In this document: piece by piece, positions 16,355 to 25,483 of the stretch
How the letters are laid out: each line of letters starts with the position of its first letter
Numbering within the stretch: the first letter of the stretch is position 1
Origin: Clostridiales bacterium
Lineage (GTDB): Bacteria; Bacillota; Clostridia; Christensenellales; Borkfalkiaceae
Assembly: GCA_015069285.1 (NCBI GenBank)
Contig: SVIX01000002.1
Location: forward strand, 1-64,000
Length of the DNA: 64,000 nucleotides
Direction: 5' to 3'
The notes under the pieces: generated by a model
Database searches by the model: none
Told to the model about the DNA's origin: nothing
What the model saw: only the letters and a program-made list of their open reading frames with translations
Made by a program: the position numbers and the translations under genes

Positions 16355-17023
16355 ATGGTTGATTTAGGGGATTGGAACGAACTGCTTGCCCCTTTGTTCG
16401 CTGACGAAAGATACTTGAAAATCCGTAGATTTTTAATAGACGAATACAATAACCACGTCGTATATCCCGATATGTACGATTTATACAACTGTTTCCGCTT
16501 GACGCCTTTCTCCGATTTAAAAGTCGTTTTATTAGGACAAGACCCCTATCATAACGTTGGGCAAGCGCACGGGCTTTGTTTTTCCGTACAAGACGGTATA
16601 GCAAATCCGCCCTCTTTGGATAACATTTTCAAGGAATTAAAATCAGATATAGGTTGCGCGTTACCAAAATCCGGAAATTTAACGAAATGGGCAAAAGAAG
16701 GCGTGTTACTTCTAAATACCTCTTTATCCGTCCGCGCGCATCAAGCAAATTCACACTCAAAATGCGGTTGGGCTTGGTTTACCGACAGCGTTATCAAACT
16801 TATTTCAGAAAAAAAAGAACACGTAGTTTTTATCCTTTGGGGCGGAAATGCGCGTAGTAAGAAAAATTTAATCGACGCATCAAAACATTTTATTTTAGAA
16901 TCTCCTCACCCCTCGCCATTATCCGCTTATCAAGGATTTTTCGGTTGTAAACATTTCTCTAAAACGAACGAATACTTAATAAAGCACGGCTTACCTACGA
17001 TTGATTGGGATTTAACGAAATAA
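16355..17023 (+). CDS. ung: Uracil-DNA glycosylase, family 1
   Basis: 222 residues. The water-activating motif GQDPYHNVGQAHGLCFSV (residues ~64-81), the VFILWGGNARSKK segment and the Leu-loop HPSPLSAYQGFFG identify family 1 UDG, which removes uracil from DNA in base-excision repair. AAAGGAGG lies before the ATG. It follows mtnN by 28 nt and a strong terminator follows it. Confidence 0.97.
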   Translation: MVDLGDWNELLAPLFADERYLKIRRFLIDEYNNHVVYPDMYDLYNCFRLTPFSDLKVVLLGQDPYHNVGQAHGLCFSVQDGIANPPSLDNIFKELKSDIGCALPKSGNLTKWAKEGVLLLNTSLSVRAHQANSHSKCGWAWFTDSVIKLISEKKEHVVFILWGGNARSKKNLIDASKHFILESPHPSPLSAYQGFFGCKHFSKTNEYLIKHGLPTIDWDLTK

Positions 17024-17024
17024 T

Positions 17025-17068
17025 AAAAAAGACGCAGTTGCATTATTTAAAGCAACCGCGTCTTTTTT
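17025..17068. terminator. Bidirectional terminator between ung and ynbB
   Basis: AAAAAAGACGC-A-GTTGC pairs with GCAAC-C-GCGTCTTTTTT, with A and T runs on the flanks, so it can end both the ung and the ynbB transcripts. Confidence 0.85.
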
Positions 17069-17075
17069 ATCCGTT

Positions 17076-18302
17076 CTACAACAGTTTATTTAACATCTTT
17101 TTTAAGGCGTATTTACAATGCTCGTACGTTAACCCCCCTTGAAAATAAGCGGTATACGGTTCTTTTACAGGCGCGTCCGCAGAAAGCTCAATGGAAGCGC
17201 CCTCCACGAAACAACCAGCCGCCATAATTACTTTGCTATCATACCCCGGCATATCCCAAGGTTCTAACGTTACGAAACTATCCACGGGCGAAGCTTCTTG
17301 TACCGATTGAATAAACGCACAAAGTTGCTCCGCCGTATCAAAACGAATGGCGCGCGTAATATCCGACGGTGTTTTATCTAAATTAGGGAAATTTTCATAG
17401 CCTAATTTTTCCATACATTTTCCGATTAACAAACTTCCTTTTATCGCTTGATTTACGGTATGCGGCGCAAGGAATAATCCTTGGTAAAATAATCTGTATC
17501 CGTAAGCGTACGACCCAACCTCGTTGCCGATGGAAGGCGCTGTCAAACGCTTGCCGATTTTATCGATATAATCGTTTTTCCCTACGATATATCCACCCGT
17601 AGGCGCAAGTCCGCCTCCGGGATTTTTAATAAGAGAACCCACCGCAACGTCAACGCCTACGTCGCAAGGTTCGTATTTTTCCACAAACTCCCCGTAACAG
17701 TTGTCGGCAAAGATACACCCTTTAAACCCAAGCGAGCGTACAAAACTACAAATATCTTCTATTTCCGCTATCGTAAAGGCGTCGCGAAGCTCGTACCCGC
17801 GAGAACGCTGAATATAAACCATTTTCAATTTTGTGCCTAAACGAGATATATCCTCTTGAATACGGGCTTTATCAAATTTCCCGTCTTTCGTCAAAGGAGT
17901 ACAATCAAAGGAAATTCCAAAGTCCTTTAACGACCCGTTTCCCTCGCCGTATATAACTCCGCGAATAGTATCGTAAGGCATACCAGACACCGACAATACC
18001 GCATCCCCCGTACGCAAAACGCCAAAAAGCGCTACGGTTAATGCGTGCGTACCGCTCAATAACGCCGGGGAAACAATACCCGATTCCGCCCCGAGAGAAT
18101 CCGCAAATACTTCGCCTAACATAAAACGACCGTCGTCGCCGTATCCGTAACCCGTCGTTGCGTTAAAATGTCTTAAAGCTATCGAACGTTTATTAAAGGC
18201 TTTTAATACCTTTTCTTGGTTATATTCGCTGATTTCATCCGCTTTTTGAAACTTTTCGCTAAGTTCCGTTTCACTGCTTTTTATTAATTCTTCTATCGTC
18301 AT
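17076..18302 (-). CDS. ynbB: YnbB / aluminium-resistance-family PLP-dependent enzyme
   Basis: 408 residues of the Cys/Met-metabolism PLP fold. The PLP lysine is in GSLIKNPGGGLAPTGGYI (~215-232) and the preceding Asp in FADNCYGEFVE. HFNATTGYGYGDDGR at the N-terminus and PSIGNEVGSYAYGYRLFYQGLFLAPHTV are hallmarks of the family annotated as aluminium resistance or methionine gamma-lyase-like. The true substrate is not established. Its position just after miaA is conserved in many Firmicutes. AGGAAG precedes the ATG. Confidence 0.88.
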   Translation of the reverse strand: MTIEELIKSSETELSEKFQKADEISEYNQEKVLKAFNKRSIALRHFNATTGYGYGDDGRFMLGEVFADSLGAESGIVSPALLSGTHALTVALFGVLRTGDAVLSVSGMPYDTIRGVIYGEGNGSLKDFGISFDCTPLTKDGKFDKARIQEDISRLGTKLKMVYIQRSRGYELRDAFTIAEIEDICSFVRSLGFKGCIFADNCYGEFVEKYEPCDVGVDVAVGSLIKNPGGGLAPTGGYIVGKNDYIDKIGKRLTAPSIGNEVGSYAYGYRLFYQGLFLAPHTVNQAIKGSLLIGKCMEKLGYENFPNLDKTPSDITRAIRFDTAEQLCAFIQSVQEASPVDSFVTLEPWDMPGYDSKVIMAAGCFVEGASIELSADAPVKEPYTAYFQGGLTYEHCKYALKKMLNKLL

Positions 18303-18316
18303 ACTTCCTCGCGCCT

Positions 18317-18351
18317 ACTATGACAGACATAGGTATTTTGTCTGGCATAGT
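18317..18351 (-). repeat. Imperfect 13-bp inverted repeat between miaA and ynbB
   Basis: ACTATGACAGACA and TGTCTGGCATAGT pair with a single mismatch around a 9-nt loop. No T run follows on the minus strand; ynbB starts 15 nt later. It could be an mRNA processing or stability hairpin. Confidence 0.5.
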
Positions 18352-18355
18352 AAAT

Positions 18356-19258
18356 TTAATTGTATAATAATTTGATTACTTCTTCCGCGTTTTTCCTTTC
18401 GGGGGCAAGATAATAATGATTTTGCATACGCTTAAAAAAGGTAATTTGTCGTTTTGCGTAATTACGAGTATTTTTTTGAATTTCTTCCTTGATTTCTTGT
18501 ATATCTTTACCCGTCAATAAACCTTCGACAACCTCTTTGTATCCAATGCCTTGCATACATTGTGAAGATAGCGTAACCCCTCTATCCATTAAATTTCGCA
18601 CTTCCTCCAACAAGCCGTTCGCAAACATTTGCTCAACGCGAAGATTTATGCGGTTATACAATTCTTCTCTTGGATAATCGACGGAAACCGCAATAAAATC
18701 AAATCGGGGAACGTTCTCGTCCTGTTGCTGGGACTTTGCTTTCCCCGTTACTTCATATATCTCCAAGGCGCGTATTACCCTTTTTACGTCGTTTTCGTGC
18801 AATTTCTCTGCGCTAACGGGGTCTTTTTCTTTTAGAATCGCGTGCAAGTAATTTTTGCCGTGCGCGTTTAAAATTTCTTCGTATTTATCGCGTACTTTTT
18901 TATCCGCGCCAACGTTTCCAAATTGGCTTTTATAAAGCAACGCGTTGATATAGAAACCCGTTCCACCGCAAATTACGGGCGTTTTCCCTTCAGCCAACAA
19001 CTTTTCCACGATGGGTAACGCATATTTTTCGTAATCGCTTACCGAAAAATTTGTAAAAGGGGAAACGATATCCAAAGCGTGATGCACAACGCCCCCCTGT
19101 TCTTCTAGCGTAGGTTTCGCCGTACCAACGTTTAAATCCTTATAAACGAGCATAGAATCCGCGGAAATGATTTCCGTCTGCAATTCTTTTGCGCAAGCAA
19201 CGGACAAGGCTGTTTTCCCTGAGGCGGTAGGTCCACAAATAACCAATACTTTGGGCAT
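18356..19258 (-). CDS. miaA: tRNA dimethylallyltransferase
   Basis: 300 residues. The P-loop GPTASGKTALS (residues 8-18), ISADSM with the tRNA-contact DSxxVY region, GTAKPT, CGGTGFYINALLY and FDFIAVSVDYPREELY match MiaA, which adds the isopentenyl group to A37 of tRNAs reading UNN codons. Its start overlaps the mutL stop by one base (TAATG). MiaB, which acts on the MiaA product, is encoded at the head of the same operon. Confidence 0.97.
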   Translation of the reverse strand: MPKVLVICGPTASGKTALSVACAKELQTEIISADSMLVYKDLNVGTAKPTLEEQGGVVHHALDIVSPFTNFSVSDYEKYALPIVEKLLAEGKTPVICGGTGFYINALLYKSQFGNVGADKKVRDKYEEILNAHGKNYLHAILKEKDPVSAEKLHENDVKRVIRALEIYEVTGKAKSQQQDENVPRFDFIAVSVDYPREELYNRINLRVEQMFANGLLEEVRNLMDRGVTLSSQCMQGIGYKEVVEGLLTGKDIQEIKEEIQKNTRNYAKRQITFFKRMQNHYYLAPERKNAEEVIKLLYN

Positions 19259-21417
19259 TATACTATCCTCTTAAACAGTTTTTCCAAATCCGTACGCGTT
19301 AATTTTATCACGACGGGACGCCCGTGCGGACATTTCAAGCTCATATCGCCGTCCATTTGTTTTAAAAGTTCCAGCGCTTCGTCTTTCGTTAAATCCATTC
19401 CGCCTTTTACCGCCGCTTTACAAGCTGTTGAGGCAAGTTTATCCTTTAATACGTCGTCGATTTTAATCGCGCGGTATCCGTCGATATCGCTTAATACCAA
19501 ATTAAAAAATGCCTCAACGTCAATACGCGGTAAATCCACGGGAATCGCCGAAACGGAGAAAGAATTCGTATTGATTTCTTCAATATCAAATCCCATATCG
19601 GAAATTTCCGATATATGTTCCCGTATAAACGCGCTTTCAGACGCATTTAAATTTAGTTCATACGGCAAAAGCATCGGTTGACGCGCCACCGACCTATCCC
19701 TTATTTTTTGACGCAAGCGGTTATATATTAAACGCTCGTGCGCGGCGTGTTGGTCTATTATATATACGTCGTTGCCACATTCGTATAATAAATAGGTATT
19801 GAAAAGCTTGCCTTGATATACGCACGAAGAAACGTCTATTTTATCCTGCGTCGCTTTTAATTCCAATTCCTCTAAATAACGTTTATTCGCTAAAAAAGAA
19901 TCGTCGTTTTGTGTTTGCTGTTCATATTCGGTGTCGTGGAAAATCAACTTTTGTTTTCCTACGGGTAACCCGGGGAACATTCTTCTAAGTTTTCCGCTCC
20001 CACTAATTTTCTTGCTGACTTTACGCCTTCCGCGTTTTGCTTTCGTTAAAAGTTTAGGATTTATATCCGGAATTTCATCTAAAGAAGTATATCCTTTTTT
20101 CTCTCTAATCGCTTGTTGTTCTTTTAACGACTCTTTAACGACCTCTTGGCTTTGCTGTATTTCTTTTTGCGCGTCTTCGTAGGTAAAAGATGCAAAACCA
20201 AACGTTTTTGCAGGCTTTTCCTCAAAGTCAAAAACTCGTTCCTTTAAGTCTTTCTCGCTTTTTTTCGGTTGCGTATCCTTTGCTAAAATGCCCTCGGATA
20301 TACTGCGTTTAACCGCTTCTATCCTTTCTTGTACCTCTTTGGGCAATCCGCTGTTACTTCTTTGGGGTTCTTTTTCTTCCATAGCCGGAAAAACTTCTTC
20401 GTTTTTCGGTTGCTCTACGTACTTCATCGCCGTCGCATTACCGTCTAATACGGAAGATAAAATAGAATGAACCGAATGATATACGACGCCGTTATCCATA
20501 AACCGAACGTCCGTTTTGTTCGGGTGCACGTTTACGTCCACAATTTGAGGCGGAAGATTCACGTGTAAAACGCAAAAAGGAAATTGTCTTTTCATCAGAT
20601 AAGAAGCGTACGAATTGATAACCGCAGAGATAATCGTTGTATTCAAAACGTATCGCCCGTTTATAAACACGTTTATATACGACTTGTTCGGTTTGACGTA
20701 ATTATAATTGCCCATATAACCATGAACGCGAATACCATTCTTTTCGCCGTCAATACGAATACATTGCGAATACGCGGAAACGCCGTAAACACTTAAAAAC
20801 GCTTCCTCATCCCCCGTACCAAACGATTGCAAAATCTTTTTACCGTCCACGTAATAGGTAAACGCTACGTCAGGTCTACTTAAAATAAAACGAGATACGT
20901 AATTGGTGATTTCCGTTTCTTCCGTTTTATCCTTTTTTAAAAATTTAGCCCTTGCCGGCGCGTTAAAAAAGAGTCGCTCCACGCAAACGTCCGTCCCGTC
21001 ATTTCCCGAAGCCGGAGAAATAACGCCAAGCTCTCCGCCGTTGGAGGTAAGCGCGTAACATTTCCCGTCTTTTACTTTAGAAGTGATTGTCATTTTCGAA
21101 ACGGAGGCAATAGAAGCAACCGCTTCGCCACGAAAACCCAACGTCATAATTTCGTTCAAATCGTCTACCGTTGCGAGCTTGCTCGTTGCGTGTGGCAAAA
21201 ACGCCGATTGTAAATCTTCGCGCTCAATACCACAACCGTTATCAACAACGCGGATTAAATCTTTACCGCCGTTTTCAATGTAAATTTCAATTTCCGTCGC
21301 GCCCGCGTCTATTGAATTTTCCACCAATTCTTTTACTGCGGAACAAGGTCTTTCTACCACCTCGCCCGCCGCAATTCGATTAAATACTTTTGCGGGTAAA
21401 ATATTTATTTTTCCCAT
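19258..21417 (-). CDS. mutL: DNA mismatch repair protein MutL
   Basis: 719 residues. The GHKL ATPase domain has KELVENSIDAGATEI, DNGCGI, LGFRGEAVASIASVS and the ATP-lid region. A poorly conserved charged linker (residues ~340-520) follows. The C-terminal dimerisation/endonuclease domain carries DQHAAHE (555-561), ACKAAVKGG and CPHGRP. The canonical nuclease motif is DQHA-x2-E-x4-E; here the last Glu is Asn566. The other metal-site motifs are kept, so nickase activity may be retained. It lies one base after mutS. Confidence 0.96.
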   Translation of the reverse strand: MGKINILPAKVFNRIAAGEVVERPCSAVKELVENSIDAGATEIEIYIENGGKDLIRVVDNGCGIEREDLQSAFLPHATSKLATVDDLNEIMTLGFRGEAVASIASVSKMTITSKVKDGKCYALTSNGGELGVISPASGNDGTDVCVERLFFNAPARAKFLKKDKTEETEITNYVSRFILSRPDVAFTYYVDGKKILQSFGTGDEEAFLSVYGVSAYSQCIRIDGEKNGIRVHGYMGNYNYVKPNKSYINVFINGRYVLNTTIISAVINSYASYLMKRQFPFCVLHVNLPPQIVDVNVHPNKTDVRFMDNGVVYHSVHSILSSVLDGNATAMKYVEQPKNEEVFPAMEEKEPQRSNSGLPKEVQERIEAVKRSISEGILAKDTQPKKSEKDLKERVFDFEEKPAKTFGFASFTYEDAQKEIQQSQEVVKESLKEQQAIREKKGYTSLDEIPDINPKLLTKAKRGRRKVSKKISGSGKLRRMFPGLPVGKQKLIFHDTEYEQQTQNDDSFLANKRYLEELELKATQDKIDVSSCVYQGKLFNTYLLYECGNDVYIIDQHAAHERLIYNRLRQKIRDRSVARQPMLLPYELNLNASESAFIREHISEISDMGFDIEEINTNSFSVSAIPVDLPRIDVEAFFNLVLSDIDGYRAIKIDDVLKDKLASTACKAAVKGGMDLTKDEALELLKQMDGDMSLKCPHGRPVVIKLTRTDLEKLFKRIV

Positions 21418-21418
21418 A

Positions 21419-24016
21419 TCATTTCTCCATCTCTAATCTGTCCTTCAAATCCCCGAGCAATAAAAGCGCTTGCATTGGCGAAAGCGTATTGATGTCCGTT
21501 TCTAAAAGCGCTTTTTCAACGTCGCTGTAAGCACGCTCTTCGCTCAGCGTTTCCTCTTCTACGGAAAATATATTCTTTTCCCCTAACAGGTCGTTTTTCT
21601 CAAGCGCTTTTAAAATAGATTTAGCCCTTTGCGTTACCTCTTTAGGAACACCGGCAAGCGACGCTACTTCAATACCGAAACTACGGAGCGCGCCACCTCT
21701 TGCAATTTTTCTTAAAAATACGATAGCGCCGTTTAATTCTTTTACCGTAACTTTATAATTTTTCACTCCGTCTAAGGTATTTTCAAGTTCCGTCAACTCG
21801 TGATAATGCGTAGAAAATAACGTTTTTGCTTGTATATTTTTGGTCAAAAATTCAATAACCGACCAAGCAATAGATAAGCCGTCGTAGGTACTCGTACCGC
21901 GTCCAACCTCGTCCAATATCAATAAACTATCGCGGGAGGCGCGTAATAATATCGTGGCGACCTCCGTCATTTCAACCATAAAGGTACTTTGGTCTAAAAT
22001 TAAATTATCACTTGCGCCCACCCTTGTAAAAATCCTATCCGTTATAGGAATTTCAGCCATACGCGCAGGGACGAACGAACCGACGTGCGCCATAAGTACG
22101 ATAAGCGCCACTTGACGCATATACGTGCTTTTTCCCGCCATATTCGGGCCTGTAATGATTGCACAACGGTTCGTATCGTTATCAAGCAACGTATCGTTGG
22201 GAACAAATCGTTCTTTGGATATCGCCTCCACGACGGGATGACGTCCGTCGTTTATTAAAAGTGGCGAACCGCTTGAACAAATCTTCGGACGAACGTAACG
22301 GCGCTCTTTCGCTACGCAAGCAAAGGAAAGTAAACAATCCAAAAAAGCCAATGCGTCGGCGATTTGCTTCAAAACGGTAATATTTTCTTCAAGAACCTCT
22401 AATAATTTTGCGTATAACGCTTCTTCTAATTTTAACGCTTTTTCAGAGCTCGTAAGTACCTTTTCTTCTAATTCTTTCAACTCCTCGGTAATATACCGTT
22501 CCCCAGTCGTCAACGTTTGTTTACGGATATATTCAGGCGGAACTTTATCTTTAAAGGAATTACTTACTTCAATATAATAGCCAAAAATGCGATTATAGCC
22601 CGTTTTTAAGGTTTTTATCCCCGTGCGTTCACGTTCTCTAATTTCAACGTCTTCAATTAACGATTTCGCACCGTTTTGAAAACGACGAAGCTCGTCGAGT
22701 TCCGTATTAAAACCGTAACGAATATACCCTCCGTCTTTTACAATCGCCCCCGCATCAGGGTCGATTGCGCTTTCTAATAAATCGGCAAGGGTTTGCATAT
22801 CGGGCAAATTTGCGCAAATATCCGTTATCGCTTTTGAGGAGAATCCTGTAAGTTGGAATCGTATACTCGGCAAAGCTTGCAACGCATTTTTTAACTCCAA
22901 ACAGTTTTTAGGATGAAAGGTTTTGTTGGATATTTTTCCTGCCAAACGCTCCAAATCACGCATTGAAGAAAGTATTTCGGTTAATCCCGCGCGAACAACG
23001 GTGGCGTTTACAAGTTCTTCTACCCCATCTAAACGATAAGAAATTTCTTGTTTGTCCTTTAACGGCGCTAATATCAATCGACGCATCAGTCTTGCGCCCA
23101 TACCCGTTTTCGTTTTGTCAAGTACCCATAAGAGCGACCCGAATTTTTTACCTTCCGAATTGCTTTGAACAAGTTCTAAATTGCGTACGGCTATCGTGTC
23201 AAGCTCCATATATTTCGCTTGATTTATAACCTTGACCGTTTCAATATTTTTTAATGCGTGTTTTTGTGTTTCGCGTAAGTATTCGATAAGCGCGCCCGCT
23301 GAAACGATAATATTTTCTTTACCCAAAATTCCATACGGCGCTAACGAAGCGGTGTTAAATTGTTCGAGTAAATTCTTCTCCGCGTGTTTCACGTTAAACG
23401 CCCAAGGCACGTAACAAGAAAAAGGTGGCAACAACCCGTGTTGCGTTTCTTTTCTATCGCGACACGCCAACAACATTTCCTCGTTACAAATTATCTCCAC
23501 GAAAGAAAGCTTGCTCATTTGACCAAGTGAATCGTCGAGGGATAATTTCCCCACGTATTCTTCCGCGAAAAACTCGCCCGTAGTAATATCCGTCCAAGCC
23601 AACGCTACCGCGTCACCCGCTTTAAATGCGCACGCGATATAGTTGTTTTTACCTTGTTCCAAAAACTCTTCTTCAATCATCGTACCTGCCGAAACCACGC
23701 GTACGACGTCGCGTTCTACAAGTCCACGCCCAGCCTCTTTGGGGTCGGTAAGCTGTTCGCAAATCGCCACCCTTTCGCCCAAAGAAACGAGCTTTGCAAT
23801 ATATTCGTCGGAGGCGTGATAAGGTATACCGCACATCGGAGCACGTTGACTAAGTCCGCAATCCCTGCCAGTAAGCGTTAAATCAAGAAGTTTCGAGGCT
23901 TTTATTGCATCCTCAAAAAACATCTCGTAAAAATCACCCAAACGATAAAAGATAATACAATCTTTATATTTTTCCTTAACGGAAAGATAATGTTTCATCA
24001 TTTCTGAAAGTGCCAT
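21419..24016 (-). CDS. mutS: DNA mismatch repair protein MutS
   Basis: 865 residues, full length. The mismatch-binding domain has YKDCIIFYRLGDFYEMFFEDA (the Phe-x-Glu wedge is DFYEMF). The ATPase has Walker A GPNMAGKSTYMRQ (~610-622), LDEVGRGTSTYDGLS (Walker B, signature) and STHYHELTEL. It recognises mismatches and recruits MutL. It lies between miaB and mutL in a single transcript. AGGG is the ribosome site. Confidence 0.98.
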   Translation of the reverse strand: MALSEMMKHYLSVKEKYKDCIIFYRLGDFYEMFFEDAIKASKLLDLTLTGRDCGLSQRAPMCGIPYHASDEYIAKLVSLGERVAICEQLTDPKEAGRGLVERDVVRVVSAGTMIEEEFLEQGKNNYIACAFKAGDAVALAWTDITTGEFFAEEYVGKLSLDDSLGQMSKLSFVEIICNEEMLLACRDRKETQHGLLPPFSCYVPWAFNVKHAEKNLLEQFNTASLAPYGILGKENIIVSAGALIEYLRETQKHALKNIETVKVINQAKYMELDTIAVRNLELVQSNSEGKKFGSLLWVLDKTKTGMGARLMRRLILAPLKDKQEISYRLDGVEELVNATVVRAGLTEILSSMRDLERLAGKISNKTFHPKNCLELKNALQALPSIRFQLTGFSSKAITDICANLPDMQTLADLLESAIDPDAGAIVKDGGYIRYGFNTELDELRRFQNGAKSLIEDVEIRERERTGIKTLKTGYNRIFGYYIEVSNSFKDKVPPEYIRKQTLTTGERYITEELKELEEKVLTSSEKALKLEEALYAKLLEVLEENITVLKQIADALAFLDCLLSFACVAKERRYVRPKICSSGSPLLINDGRHPVVEAISKERFVPNDTLLDNDTNRCAIITGPNMAGKSTYMRQVALIVLMAHVGSFVPARMAEIPITDRIFTRVGASDNLILDQSTFMVEMTEVATILLRASRDSLLILDEVGRGTSTYDGLSIAWSVIEFLTKNIQAKTLFSTHYHELTELENTLDGVKNYKVTVKELNGAIVFLRKIARGGALRSFGIEVASLAGVPKEVTQRAKSILKALEKNDLLGEKNIFSVEEETLSEERAYSDVEKALLETDINTLSPMQALLLLGDLKDRLEMEK

Positions 24017-24043
24017 ACGTTCACCCTTCTACCTTTATCCTTT

Positions 24044-25372
24044 TTATTCCTTAACTTTTTCTAATTCACCAAACAATGAAATGCCGTTTACTTTGGTAAC
24101 TTTTAATTGCACGAATTTACCTATTACGTTTTTTTCGCTTATAAAGTACCCCATTCGACCAAACTCGTCACGCCCAAAATATAAATTCTTTTTGGAATCG
24201 TAATCTTCACAAAGTATTTCAACCGTCTTACCCATATACTTTTCCGATTTCTTTCGCGTGAACGCATTAACGAGTTCGACAAGTCGCATTATACGGTCTT
24301 TTTGAACGTCCTCAGGAATTTGCGCGTCCATCGTCGACGCCTTCGTGCCTTGGCGTTTTGAATATACAAAAGTAAACGCAGAGGCAAATTCTACTTCTTT
24401 TACAAGCGATTCCGTTTGCAAATAATCCTCTTCCGTTTCGCCGGGAAAACCGACGATGATATCCGTCGTGACTTCCGCTTCGGGAAAATAACTTCTAAGC
24501 ATTTTTATTTCGTCTAAATATTTTTCACGGGTATATCGTCTATTCATTGCTTGCAAAACGGTATTTGACCCCGATTGAACGGGCAAATGCACGAGTCTGC
24601 ATATTTTGCGATGTTTTTGCATGACTTTTACGACGTCCTCGTTAAAATCTTTAGGATGGCTCGTCATAAAGCGTAAACGAAAATCCCCTTCAATGGAAGC
24701 GACTGCGTCTAAGAGTTCTGAAAAAGTCATTCCCGTAGTGCCGTCGCTCCCGTAGGAATTGACGTTTTGTCCAAGCAACGTAATTTCTTTATAACCTTCT
24801 TTTACAAGGTTTTGCACTTCTCGAATAATATTTTCAGGTTTACGAGAACGCTCTCTACCGCGGACGTACGGTACGATGCAATAAGAACAAAAATTATTGC
24901 ATCCGTACATAATATTCACCCAAGCGTTAGGATAACTCGTTCGAAAAGGCGTAACGTCTTCAAAAATTTCCCCAGCCTCTTCTCGGATTTCCACCACTCG
25001 TTTCCTTTCCTTTTTCTTTTGCTTAATTAACGCTTCCAAACGCTCTAAATTGAGCGTGCCGAACATAATATCAATAAACGGAAACTTTTGTTTTAATACC
25101 TCTGTTTTTCCTTTTTCTTGCGTCATACAACCGCCGACGACAACGAGAAGCGACGGCTTTTGTTTTTTTAATTTTTTTAATGCGCCTATATTGCCAAACG
25201 CGTGATTTTCCGCATTTTCACGAATGCAACAGGTATTAAAAACGATAATATCCGCTTCTTCTATTCGACGAGTTTCTTCATAGCCCATCGCGCACAGAAT
25301 TCCCGCAATCTTTTCAGATTCGTGGACATTCATTTGACAACCGTAAGTAACGATATGATATTTTTCCGACAT
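24044..25372 (-). CDS. miaB: tRNA-2-methylthio-N6-dimethylallyladenosine synthase
   Basis: 442 residues. The N-terminal UPF0004 domain carries TYGCQMNVHESE, FNTCCIRENAE and GGCMTQ, with three cysteines for the auxiliary cluster. The radical SAM motif CNNFCSYCIVPYVRGRERSR (~150) follows, and a C-terminal TRAM domain begins near 375. It methylthiolates i6A37 in tRNA. It is the first gene of the miaB-mutS-mutL-miaA transcript, behind a good promoter. Confidence 0.97.
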   Translation of the reverse strand: MSEKYHIVTYGCQMNVHESEKIAGILCAMGYEETRRIEEADIIVFNTCCIRENAENHAFGNIGALKKLKKQKPSLLVVVGGCMTQEKGKTEVLKQKFPFIDIMFGTLNLERLEALIKQKKKERKRVVEIREEAGEIFEDVTPFRTSYPNAWVNIMYGCNNFCSYCIVPYVRGRERSRKPENIIREVQNLVKEGYKEITLLGQNVNSYGSDGTTGMTFSELLDAVASIEGDFRLRFMTSHPKDFNEDVVKVMQKHRKICRLVHLPVQSGSNTVLQAMNRRYTREKYLDEIKMLRSYFPEAEVTTDIIVGFPGETEEDYLQTESLVKEVEFASAFTFVYSKRQGTKASTMDAQIPEDVQKDRIMRLVELVNAFTRKKSEKYMGKTVEILCEDYDSKKNLYFGRDEFGRMGYFISEKNVIGKFVQLKVTKVNGISLFGELEKVKE

Positions 25373-25403
25373 AATTATCCCATTTTAGCGTTTTATTTCT
25401 TCT

Positions 25404-25432
25404 ATTATACTCTTTTTTTTCTTTTTTATCAA
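25404..25432 (-). promoter_or_regulatory. Promoter of the miaB-mutSL-miaA operon
   Basis: TTGATA, 17-base A/G spacer, TATAAT on the minus strand; the start site would lie about 25 nt upstream of the miaB ATG. Confidence 0.75.
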
Positions 25433-25483
25433 GTTTTAACGGGGGCATAAATTATAAAATTTTTCGTTATAAAAAATGTAAAT

